From contig NW_006763309.1 of NCBI RefSeq assembly GCF_000218685.1, positions 504,060 through 568,059 of the forward strand: a stretch of 64,000 bases of DNA, in the 5' to 3' direction. This DNA is from Serpula lacrymans var. lacrymans S7.9 (lineage: Eukaryota > Basidiomycota > Agaricomycetes > Boletales > Serpulaceae). Below, in pieces: positions 10,455 to 19,790 of this stretch. Made by a program: the position numbers and the translations under genes. Positions within the stretch are counted from its first letter, which is position 1. The number at the start of each line of letters is the position of its first letter. The notes under the pieces were generated by a model, which was given only the letters and a program-made list of their open reading frames with translations, had not been told where the DNA came from and searched no databases.

Positions 10455-11738
10455 TCACCGAAATTCGGTACCTTCGCTGTCAATATTGTAACTGTCATCG
10501 TAGCTGATGTCTCCATGTAATCCTTCCATCAGAATCCTATCCTCGTCTTCCCTGCAGATGGGACACCAGTTAAAACTATGTCCCGGTGCACAACGGTCAC
10601 AGTCGGGGCAATAGTAGGCTTTGCAATAGTATGTGCGATGATCGCTCCAACCGCAATTTTGGCAGTATGGAGCGTTGTTATGAACGCCTTCGTGGTATTT
10701 TTGTCAGGTGTTAGATGAGGTGTCGGATTGGGGAGTGGTTGGATCGTCATCTCCCAGGTTGTACATTCCTGCGTACAACTGATCAATCATGGCTGCGTCG
10801 TCATCTACGTTGATTGGATTGGAGGGAGAGCCAGTCTCAGGCCTGTGCATTGTGCCAGGTGGACTGCCTTTCTGTCCCTTCGACATACGAGATTGCCGTT
10901 TTGATGGAGTTCTGGCGGCGGGGATCTGGAGTATCACCTCTTGCTGGCCGCATTGGGCCCCTCGTCAGTTCGTCAGGCGACGGGTTTGGGTGTTTGGTAT
11001 TGGTCGAGGTGGAGATGACGGGGGGGATAGTGGTTTTGGGTTTGACCCAATGGAATGGGGACTGGAGTGGTTCGACTCTTGTGAGATTGGGCTGGTTGGG
11101 ACAGTGGGAATATATTTATCCCCCAACGGGATGGGCGTAGGTCGACGGGTGATGATGTGGTAAGTGCGCTCCGGGGTAACACTGGTCTGGTCTGGGTGCG
11201 ACAGGGACCGGAGGGACAAACCGGGTGGAGGAGTACTCGTACAACCGTCTCGCTCTATCCACGTGCGAGCTTCGTTTAGCAATATCCTCCCGTCTGATTC
11301 CAAATATTCCCTTGCCGTGTCCGTCTGCCCATTCAAGGAGCTCATCCTCAAGCGTCGTTCCAAAGATTCCAAAACTAACTTTTCCATCCGGAGTGCCCGA
11401 CAGATACTCAAGTCCTGACTGTTGAGCCGCGAATGCTCGCTTTCCAACAAATGTATTGAGTCTATGGCTTTTAGGAGTTCGTCAGCTATGAGGTCTATGG
11501 CAAGGAAGGTATGCATGGAAGAAAGAGCGTGGTACGCATGGGGGCAGCATTTTTCAGTCTCATAAAAGAGATAGGTATAGGTGTCTTTTGCTGACATTAA
11601 TTCTATGGTGTCAGTGACGTCGGCTTGGTTGTGTCGTTGCCCACGGGCGAAAGACACTCGTTCATTGGCTAGCAAGTTGGCGTCGCCGGGTATCGAGTAG
11701 GTGGTGATAGGGAAGCCGGTGGAGTTAGAAGTAGACAT
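10455..11738 (-). pseudogene. Gypsy-1 accessory ORF with Cys/His-rich C-terminal module
   Basis: Third ORF after pol, beginning MSTSNSTGFPITTYS at 11738 and continuing in one frame to TGA at 10455-10457, broken by in-frame TGA at 10965-10967 and 10704-10706. About 425 residues if read through. The N-terminal half is helical with leucine-rich stretches (LLKAIDSIHLLESEHSRLNS). The middle is Pro/Ser-rich and basic. The C-terminus is a dense Cys/His array (APYCQNCGWSDHRTYYC, YYCPDCDRCAPGHSF, WCPICREDED) that looks like paired zinc ribbons or knuckles. It is not gag, pol or chromodomain. The module could bind nucleic acid or act like a second nucleocapsid; that is inference. Both internal TGA codons would be CGA after a single C-to-T change. 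Confidence 0.65.
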
Positions 11739-11788
11739 GTTTTTGTGTTGAGAGACATAGGATTTTTGGTAGTGGGGTGATTGTCTCT

Positions 11789-14700
11789 TCAATGCAGTTT
11801 GTGGTCCTTCTTATAGGCTTCCAGTATCTCCGCAGCATTGGTTAAATGTTCTTCCGGTTCCCATGAGTTTTCGGAATAAGGGTAATGGCGCCATTTAATC
11901 AGGTAGCGGTGCCCGTGTTTCCAGGGTTTGTGTCTAAGAATACTTTCTACTTCGTATTCCTCTTCTTCGTTGACCAGGTCAGGTGGTGGTCGGATAAAGT
12001 TCGGGCCGTGAGTGTTGGTTTCTGTATACGGCGTGAGAAGGGATGTGTGGAAAACATTGTGTATCCTCCAATGGGGAGGCAGGGATAGTCGGTAGACCGG
12101 GGAAATCTTTTCTTGGATGCGAAAAGGTCCGATGCGTTTCATGTTGAACTTCTTGTATTCGGTAGCTTTTTCTGGCAGGTTGGTGTTCTCTAACCACACC
12201 TTTTGTCCTTCGGAGAATCGCATGAACTTTCCATTGTTTTGTTTCATCATCTTGCTTCTCGTGAGTTCGTGTGCTTTTAGGGCGTTTTCCCTTGCCCTAA
12301 GCAGTTTGGATAATCGTTTTTCCACTGATGGGATATTCGTGGATCTCTGTCCCGGGGTTCATATCCCATGAGGAGGTAGAATGGTGATTGGTTGTTTGTG
12401 GAGTGTGGTCTTTGGTTGTGACAGAATTCGGCGGTTGTAAGGTATTTTGCCCAGCTGTGCGGTTGGTTCTGGCAAAATATGCGGAGGTAGATCTCCAGTT
12501 CTTGATTGGATCGTTCTGTCTGTCCATCTGTCTGGGGATAATACGCAGAGGAGAGTGCAGTTTCAATGTTCAGGAGTTTGTGGAGTTCTTTGGATACTTC
12601 AGAGGCGAACTGTGGTCCCCTGGCGGATATGAGTTTATTGTGCAATCTGAATCGTTTGAAGATGGAATCATGAAAGATTCGTGCGGTTTTGAGTGCGTCA
12701 ATGGTTTTATGACAAGGTGAGAGGATTACCCCCTTATTAAGTCCTTGGTCTACCATGACCATTATACTGTCGTATCCTGAAGATTCTGGAAAATCAGTTA
12801 TGAAGTCTACGGATAGGTACTTCATTGGTTCGGTGGTTTTTGGGGTCTGGTTTGGGATTAATGGTACGGTGGTGGGATGTGTGTTTACTTTTGCTTGTTG
12901 ACAAGTTGTGCATCCTTTCACGTATTCTTCCACTTGTTTCATCATTCCTGGCCACTAATAGGCCTTTTTGATCAACTGGTAGGTTTTGAGCCTTCCTGGG
13001 TGTCCTGCGGACAGGGAATTGTGGTGATCTTTGATGATCGTCTTATTGTTCTTCTACTTCGTCAATCAGTAATTTATTCTGATAAAAAAACTGTCCTTAT
13101 TCTTTTCTCCAATCGTCTTTCTTCGTTCTTCCTGGATAATTATTGTTTGTGAGCATGGCTTGCTCGATTGTGTTTTTAATTGTTTGTGTGTGATACAGGA
13201 ACACTGAGGCAGGTATCATTGGTGTGTCATTGTCATCTCTTTCTGTTTTGATGTATAAATCAGGTCTTCTTGAGAGTGCGTCGGGTACCACCATGTGGGT
13301 TCCTGGTACGTGCTCCAAGGTGTAATTGTATTGTGACAGTTCCAGTTGCCATCTTCTTTGCCATGGTGTGAGTTTCCTGGCTTCTTGCCAGTACATCAGG
13401 TTCTTGTGATCTGGCAGGATTTGGATTGTGTGGGGGCTTCCCAAAAGTAAGTGTTTCCACTCTTTTAAAGCTCTCATTACCGCTAATAACTCTTTGTCGT
13501 AGATCTGGTAGTTCTTTTCAGTGGGGGATAGAGTTTTGGAGAAAAATGCACATGGGTGCCATTGTCCTTGGTCGTCTGGTTGCATTAATACAGCTCCTGT
13601 GGCGTGTTTGCTGGCATCTGCAGCAATCTTTGACGGTTTTGAGGAGTCGGGAATTTGTGTTATGGGGGATTCAAGGAATTTTTGTTTCATTAATTTGAAA
13701 GTGTTGTCTTCAGTTTGGGTCCAGTTCCACTTCCTATCCTTTTCTAGTAAGGCATTCAAGGGTCTGGCAAGGTCAGAGTAATGACCGATAAACTTCCTGT
13801 AGAAGTTTCCGTAACCTAAAAACTTCCTTACGCCTTTGGTGTTTTTCGGGATTGCAAGTTTGGCTGGATCCATTGATACCTGATTGTGGGAAACGATCAT
13901 TCCCAAGTATTTGATGGTTTCTGCTTCCAAGGTGCATTTTTCTAGTTTTAGGAATAGGTCGTTATTGCGTAGTCTTTGTAGAACCTGTTTCGTTTGGATT
14001 CGGAGTCTTTCGATGTTGGTGTCAAAGATGAGGATGTCATCCATGTATATGATCATCCAGCCTTCATCAATGTAGTCTTTGAATTTGTCGTTCATCAGCC
14101 TTTGGAATGTTGCCGGTGAATTGCACATGCCGAAGAACATGACCGTTGATTTGAACACTCCTTTGCTGGTTCTAAATGCAGCTTTCCATTCGTCTCCTTC
14201 TTTTATCCTTACGTTGTTTTATCCCCAATGTAGATCTGGTTTCGTAAAGATGGTGGCTCCTTTCAATTTTTCGATGAGGTCGGGTATCAGGGGTAGTGGA
14301 TAGGGGTCTTTCACGGTATATGTGTTCAGTTTTCTGTAATCTTGGCACGGTCAGAGTGATCCATCCTTTTTGCCAATGAGGAAGAAGGGGGACACCTGTG
14401 GCGACTTGCTCGGCCTGATGTATCCCTTTCTGTAGTTTTCCGTTAAGAATTCCATTAATGCTTCGTCTTCCTTTGGTGCCAATGGGTACAACTTGCAATC
14501 TGTTGGTACAAATTTTCATGTTGATTGCATGATCATATTCCCGTCGCTTGGGGAGTCTTTCCAACTTCTTTTTGTCAAAGACGTCCGAATACCCTTTGTA
14601 TTCATCTGGGAGGTTATGCTCCTTTTTTTCTGTGTGTATTTGCACGTGTTCCATTGCCGAGTTGACCTTTAATTGAATCGTGGTTTGAGGATAGGGTGTT

Positions 14701-15233
14701 TGGTCGGATACGTATCTATGAATAGTTTCGTACACATCTTCGTTTACTGCGGTTGTCCTGATTTTTGTTTCTGTGGTTGTTTGGTTCATCCTGATGGAGT
14801 GTTTGTCCAAGTTTGGTAATTCTTTGTCTTTCCAGTTAATGACAGGATTGACTTTTCGTAACCAGGGAAATCCCAGTAATACGTCTTCTCCATCTAGTCC
14901 GGTCAATAGGAACTTTGTAAACCTGTTTTGTCCTCTTGCATCTATCCTCTGATAGGTACAATGCATAATTTTTCAGTTTTTGTTCGTGGTTCCGTCAACA
15001 TTTTTACATGTTATCGGAGTTGGGAGTTTTCGGAGGGGGAGTCAGTGTCTGATGGCGAATTTTGTGTCCATGAAGTCATCTGTAGCTCCTGAATCTATCA
15101 GGGCTTTGGTTCCGATGGTTTTCTGTTTCAACGAGCAATCAATTCGTAAAGAGTTGGCATTGATCGTCGCTATTATTACAGTTGCCATTTTCAACGGTAC
15201 TAACATCGGGGTAGTCCGTCGTTTCAAAAACCC
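11789..15233 (-). pseudogene. Gypsy-1 pol (PR-RT-RNaseH-IN-chromodomain), degenerate
   Basis: Pol continues in the -1 frame from the end of gag (RRRGFLKRRTTPM). Protease: KALIDSGATDDFMD near 15080-15120. The reverse transcriptase N-terminal part (14172-14966) carries frame changes. Its palm (13097-14158) is good, with FFGMCNSPATFQ and IIYMDDILIF, followed by RNase H (YQIYDKELLAVMRALKEWKH). Integrase: KGCTTCQQAK, YLSVDFITDFPES, ISARGPQFASE and YYPQTDGQTERSNQELE. Chromodomain: YEVESILRHK, YLIKWRHYPYSENSWEP, stop at 11789. The second catalytic Asp of integrase (normally SDRGPQF) is Ala. With the frame changes near 13100 and 14160, this copy cannot make an active polymerase. Confidence 0.88.
15227..15233 (-). 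promoter_or_regulatory. Gypsy-1 -1 ribosomal frameshift heptamer G GGT TTT
   Basis: In the gag frame the codons read GAG GGT TTT TGA. The heptamer GGGTTTT fits X XXY YYZ and lies directly before the stop. The -1 frame runs into the protease frame (GFLKRRTTPM). Confidence 0.7.
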
Positions 15234-15573
15234 TCGTCTTCTAATTCTTTCATTGCCTCTGTTCTTTGATCTTCTCCTAACTCCCTCCACATCCTCATGA
15301 TGTTTTGGACCCTGTCTTCTTCCACCACTGTTTTGGTGTCATCTTCCGTTTCGGTTTGACGTACCTTTCTTTCGGGAGTTTTTCCTTTGTTCCTACAATT
15401 CCTTCCTATGTGTCCTTTCTCATTACATATGAAGCATCTTCCCTCTTTCCGCCTTGATTCTTCTTCATCTTTAGTTAATCTTCTGGTGCTGGTGGATGGT
15501 CCACTTTTGCGGTTTCTGTCGTTCTGTCTTTCTTTGTTTCTGGTGCCCCACACTCCTTCCGAGATAGTGTTGG

Positions 15574-15629
15574 CACTGATCCAGTTGGCATCTAGGTTCG
15601 CCACTGATCCAGTTGGCATCTATGTTCGC
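15574..15629 (-). repeat. 28-bp tandem duplication in Gypsy-1 gag
   Basis: Two direct 28-bp units beginning CACTGATCCAGTTGGCATC, with one base differing between them. As 28 is not a multiple of three, the duplication shifts the gag frame. Confidence 0.93.
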
Positions 15630-16582
15630 CACTGTGCTCATCCAGTCTTTGATGGTGAGTAGTTCCTTTCCGGTGAGTGCCCCGCAAAGGAGGGGTGGCC
15701 GGATAGCCTTTTGATAAACCATGATCATGGCTTTGTTGTTGATGCCGCTCTTCCCAGCATCTAGCATGAACCTTGAGTTAAATGCTACTGCATTTTCTCC
15801 TTGTTCCATCTTCATTTTCATCAAGGCGGCTGAGGCCGTTCCTTTGATGTTTGCCGTTCTGAAACTGGTTGTGAAGGTTTTCATGAAGTCTGCCCATGTG
15901 GGGTAGGTGTTCTTCCCTTTGTATTCGGTCATCTTGGCTTTGCTCCATGAGGCAGCGTTGCCATCCTTCATGTAGCTGAGGGCCACATATACCTTTTTCT
16001 TGTTGGAGTTGTAGATGGTGTCATTGATATCAAAGTGTAGATTGGTGGACGATATCCACCTTTGGGCTTTATCTGGGGTTCCATCAAAGTCATCAATTTT
16101 CCCGATCAACGTGGGTTTGGGGGCTGCAGCGTTAGACATGGTGCGTGGTGGTGGGATATGGGATGGAGCAGGTGCGGCGGGGAGTATCTGTGGAGTGGGA
16201 GGTGGTATCGGGTCGCCGTTTGCTGCAAACTCTTCAAAGTTGTTCTCGTTGTAGAGGTTTTTTACGGTTACTGGGGGATCGTGTTGTGTTGTGGGCAGTA
16301 GTTGTGGGTGGCTTCCTGCGTAGTACTGTAGCCAACGTGTTCTGGCTTCGTAGAAAGTGTCTGCTTGTTCTCTGGTGTGGAGTTGGGTTACATCTGGTTG
16401 GGGAAAGGGAGGTGGTGCTGCTATCCTTTCTTGTTGGGATGTCGTCAGTGGGGTTGCTGTTTGTGGGTTGTCTGAGCTTCCTCTTACTCTCTGGGATCTG
16501 GTTGTTGGTTGTTGCGACGTCTTGTTGACTTTTTCTTCCCAAATCTAAATAGGTGGGACTTCTGGTTAGAATACAACTCCTT

Positions 16583-16996
16583 TGTTACGCATGAAGTGCT
16601 TAACAAAGTCTGAAGGTTTGTTGAGGTTTGTAAAGAGACTTATCCGAAGACAAGTTCAAGAACATAGTTCAGAGTGGAGGTCTTCCAACGGGAGTTGGTC
16701 TTCTTCTGAGTAGAAGTCTGATCTTGGGAGTCTAGCTTTGTAAGTGTAAACTGTGTAGAATCATATTAGAGAATACTACTGCTGTTACATGGTATTTATA
16801 ATGAAAAGGAATCAGTGATAGGAGTTAGGTCCTATCTAGGGCAGGTCCGTCCGTTGAGGACTAAGTACTATAATAGGTACTGCAAATGTGAGAGGAACGG
16901 AAGTGTACGTGAAGGAAATGAGTCATCGGTCCAATGGTATAACCGATGAGTAAAGAGAAATGAGTAGTCCTTAAATGTCCAATAGAGATCGTAACA
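16583..16996 (-). repeat. Gypsy-1 5' LTR
   Basis: 414 bp with TG...CA ends. It carries TATA-like TTATAAATA on the element's strand near 16795-16803 and is followed inward by AAGGAGTTGTATTCTAACC, where the primer-binding site is expected. I could not match that stretch to a tRNA end. Confidence 0.93.
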
Positions 16997-17001
16997 TTCC
17001 C
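16997..17001. repeat. Target-site duplication of Gypsy-1 (right), TTCCC
   Basis: Matches 10012-10016. Confidence 0.95.
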
Positions 17002-19084
17002 TTCCTCCAACTTGTCCACACCATGGGCAGAACCATTAACATTGCGTCCTCCATATGTACGATCAGTGCGGAAAGAATGCAGTTCTGTCTCACGGTAAGA
17101 CTGTAGCAATGTTCTGATTTCAGGTTGGTTATGTGGTTCTGGATGTTTACTACTTTTGCGTGCAAGGCCAAGGCCTTCTAATATTTCTTTTTTCATGCAA
17201 GAAAATTCCTGGACATTGTGAGAGATGATATTGTGCATTAGGACTCCATTCCAGGCAGCATCATTGTGATCACACGAGACCTCAAGGACAAGGTTCATGC
17301 GTTCTGGCATAAGGTCCCCTGCTTGAAACCTACCTGAAAGGCCTTTGAGGTTGACAATCCAGTTTTTCAACAGAGCTTCACATATTTTGGGTGTGCTTTC
17401 AAATTCCAACAAACATATCATCTCCAATAGGTATGTCCCATATTTTGTATGGCCTGAGCCGCAGAAAGTGAATAACATCATTTTGAAACACTCATAGGCC
17501 CGTCTAATGTCACCAGTTGTAACTGCATATGCAAATTCATGAGCCACTAGTGCATCTGACATGAAATGCATTGATTCTGTGAGTGTGTGGTCACCCTCAA
17601 ATTGTTCTTGGGTGCTTTCATCAAGGTCTGCTTCATTAGCCTTGTCTTTTGGCTGACACTGGCTTTTTTTCTTGGTTTTCTTAGCCTTGCTCTGACGTGT
17701 AGTGGCCTGGGTTTCAGCAGATGGAAAAACATCACCAGGAGGGAACCACTTGGTGCCCGATGGGATAGGCATTGTATTGTTGGCCATAGACTGAGTAAGT
17801 GTCGTTTCATATGAATTAATACTGGTATATTTCTCATGCATTTGACTGACTAGCAGAGTGTTGGAGGTTGGCTGCCTCAGGATCAAAGGCTACAGCTTCA
17901 ACAACACTTACTGCTGTGCCCACAATTATTTGGTCTGTCCACCCCATTCTTTGCTCCTGCTGCTTATGATAACATTGTACATTGTCTAGGCGCAAGACAG
18001 GCCAGTGTTTGGGGTCTGTTCCAAGTGCCCAGATCTCTCTTGCTTTTTTTTTGGAGAGCTTTTTTAAGGTGAGTTGTGTTGAGCTATATGCCATAGTATT
18101 ACCAACTTGTGAATTGTAGTCAAAGAGGGTTTGTTGTGCACCACATGCAAAATAGAGAATTGCACGGCCAACTGCCATGATTCTGGCACGGTTGGTACAG
18201 CTGAGGTTGAGGGATGTAATAATGTGAGTCAAAACCTGCAGATTATATAAGATAATATATATGCTGGCAACAATGTGAACTTACAAGTTCAGGTGGCCTA
18301 TATTTCCGGACCACTTCTTGGCCATTATGCAGGCAACGAGGTGGTGAGGATAGTGCCATAATACAGGCTGGTAAGTCTGCAATTTTTTTTTGATGTCCGC
18401 TGTGGTGGACTTGCCCAATATCCGCCAACTAACATCCTCTTTTGCCTTGGTCATTGCAAGCCCACTGGAAGTTTCTGGTTTCAGTGCTCGGGTTTGTTCT
18501 TTGATTAAGTATTTGCATGTCATTTGCACCGCAAATGATGATAGAGCAGAGCGTGCAGGTTTCATGTTGACAAAGGGGATGGTTGGTGAGTGCATAAGCT
18601 TTCTTTCTTCGTCACTTGTGGGACATCCACCTGGGTGGTCATACCATAGTTTCACAATTGTAGCAGGTGTGTGGCAATCACGCCCACCTAGGAACCTGCT
18701 CACAATAGAGGCATGTTGTTTTGACCGGGATATTTTAATGCCTTCCTCCGTATTCATGCGGAATGCATGGTAGAGAAGATTGGCAAAAGACCAGTGAGCA
18801 TCATTGATGATTGTATTGAATATTAGCTCAAGTTTTTGCTCAGTTGTTTTGCGCCTGGAATATGTTCTAGGTGTAGCTGTCATTGGACTTGGAAGGGGGA
18901 AACTAGGAGGGTGACCAGGTGTATTACTGAAATAGGGGATGTGGGGTAGAGATGAAGATGAAGTCACTGGCCGCACAGTGGGGGCTGGGGTAATAGTACT
19001 TGAATTCTCATGTTGGTTCATTCCCCTGGGTGTTCTATATATATTGTTGTGAACTGGAGCCTTAGGATGGGTTTCTTCACTCAT

Positions 19085-19452
19085 TGTTTTTTTTTTTTGC
19101 AGTCAATCCTGGCACTTAGGATTGGTACATTGACGCTCCGGCACTGCAGTTGCCGGCTTACTAATTACAAAAGAGGCATGGTAAATTCTTATCACCAAAT
19201 GTTGGCACTGAATGTCTTAGCAATGGTATAGCCTCACCAATAACAGCAGACCTTCCTTCAGAAGAAACAACTTTCTTTCTCTGATGTTTAGCATGTGACC
19301 GGTCACATGATGAGTCTAGACATTGGTCATGTGACTATGAAAAGTTGAAAATGTAAAGTAAAGTAAATGGTCACATGACTGGTCATGTGACTTGGAAAAA
19401 TAAAAGTAAAAGTGCAAAAAGTGAAGCGTAAGTAGGTACTGGTACGTCAATT
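19085..19452. other. Upstream flank of DUF6589 gene
   Basis: 370 bases without a gene. It has several CACATGAC/GTCATGTGAC palindromic steps (19290-19400) and a run of T (19087-19097). It probably contains the DUF6589 promoter. Confidence 0.45.
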
Positions 19453-19506
19453 GTAACACTTATACAACCATATTACTGTACTATGGTTTAGTTCTGATAC
19501 ACTGTT
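19453..19506. repeat. Degenerate ~60-bp tandem repeat, left remnant
   Basis: Resembles the units at 38105-38415 (AACCATATTACTGTACTATGG, then TTCTGATACACTGTT). It is the left side of the array into which the Copia element inserted. Confidence 0.75.
19502..19506. repeat. Target-site duplication of Copia (left), CTGTT
   Basis: CTGTT before the left LTR, matched at 37488-37492 after the right LTR. Confidence 0.93.
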
Positions 19507-19721
19507 TGACAAAACTGGATAAACCCGGTCTCTGCCAAAGCAGCCATTGTTCTCCATGGAGCATAGCCACCACTCCATGGAGTCACCATTGTTCTCCTAG
19601 GAGTCATTATACTGTAGCAAGTAGCACCTCTGACTACAAGTAGTAGGGGGTTTAGTATAGAAATACCTCAGTCATTTCTATAGCCTCTCGGGCAGCGGCT
19701 GAGTTTCACTTAGTTTTATTA
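19507..19721 (+). repeat. Copia 5' LTR
   Basis: 215 bp beginning TGACAAAACTGGATAAACCC and ending TTAGTTTTATTA, followed at once by the primer-binding site. Confidence 0.92.
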
Positions 19722-19733
19722 GGTTATGAGCCC
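19722..19733 (+). promoter_or_regulatory. Copia primer-binding site (half-tRNA iMet type)
   Basis: GGTTATGAGCCC is the reverse complement of GGGCTCATAACC, the anticodon stem-loop of initiator tRNA-Met. It lies directly inside the 5' LTR, where a Copia primer site is expected. Confidence 0.8.
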
Positions 19734-19790
19734 TGGTACGCAAAAGCTACACAGGAAATAATTCTTATTTGAAATGGCAACCTTAAAACC

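Larger units (their letters stand above)
15224..16139 (-). pseudogene. Gypsy-1 gag, frameshifted by 28-bp duplication
   Basis: MSNAAAPKPTLIGKIDDFDG at 16139 opens a gag of the retrotrans_gag type (WADFMKTFTTSF, AVAFNSRFMLDAGKSG, ending near MSTVANIDANWIS). The reading then shifts to the frame carrying KEGRCFICNEKGHIGRNC, a CCHC zinc knuckle, and stops at TGA 15224-15226. The shift is caused by two tandem 28-bp units (15574-15601, 15602-15629). An upstream open stretch (to 16542, MGRKSQQDVATTNNQ) is in another frame and rich in Thr/Pro/Asn. It may be a 5' extension broken by another shift. Confidence 0.85.
10017..16996 (-). mobile_element. Gypsy-1: complete chromodomain Ty3/Gypsy retrotransposon
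   Basis: 6980-bp element with 414-bp LTRs (10017-10430 and 16583-16996), TG...CA ends and a 5-bp target duplication TTCCC. It lies on the minus strand. In transcription order it has gag with a zinc knuckle, protease (ALIDSGATDDF), reverse transcriptase (YMDDILIF), RNase H (YQIYDKELLAVM), integrase, chromodomain, an extra ORF with a Cys/His-rich module, and a polypurine tract (AAGTAAGGGGGTAA at 10431-10444). The two LTRs differ at about 11 positions by eye, nearly all transitions, so the insertion is not new. Frameshifts, stops and an integrase active-site change make this copy inactive. Confidence 0.95.
9646..19084 (-). pseudogene. DUF6589-family gene, split by Gypsy-1
   Basis: The start is MSEETHPKAPVHNN at 19084, followed by a Pro/Ser-rich head and then DUF6589-type sequence (LFNTI-like helices, WALGTDPKHWPVLRLDNVQ, YLLEMICLLEFE, GVDKLEEG). 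The gene body lies at 17002-19084 and 9646-10016, with a whole Gypsy element between. Removing the element and one TTCCC copy restores GVDKLEEGKLQKWINETMQ in frame. The C-terminus is acidic (SEEENSEESAES, LSDEDSVVEEE) and ends at a TAA at 9646. Other damage: a frameshift at an A-run near 18380-18390, a frame change near 17840-17890, and another near 9890-9920. An intron (about 18238-18285) joins YRPPEL to VLTHIITSL. The family's role is not known to me. It is a recurrent multicopy gene in agaricomycetes, here convergent with the helicase. Confidence 0.72.

Noticed and set aside
11885..16548. Plus-strand frames across Gypsy-1
   Set aside because: All are antisense to gag, pol or the accessory ORF.
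16560..16582. Self-priming in Gypsy-1, as in Gypsy-2
   Set aside because: The bases inside its 5' LTR resemble part of the LTR in the same orientation but are not complementary to the predicted RNA start.
6619..19452. Terminal repeats bounding the helicase/DUF6589 pair
   Set aside because: Only short CACATGAC motifs occur on both sides; no convincing inverted or direct repeat was found by eye.
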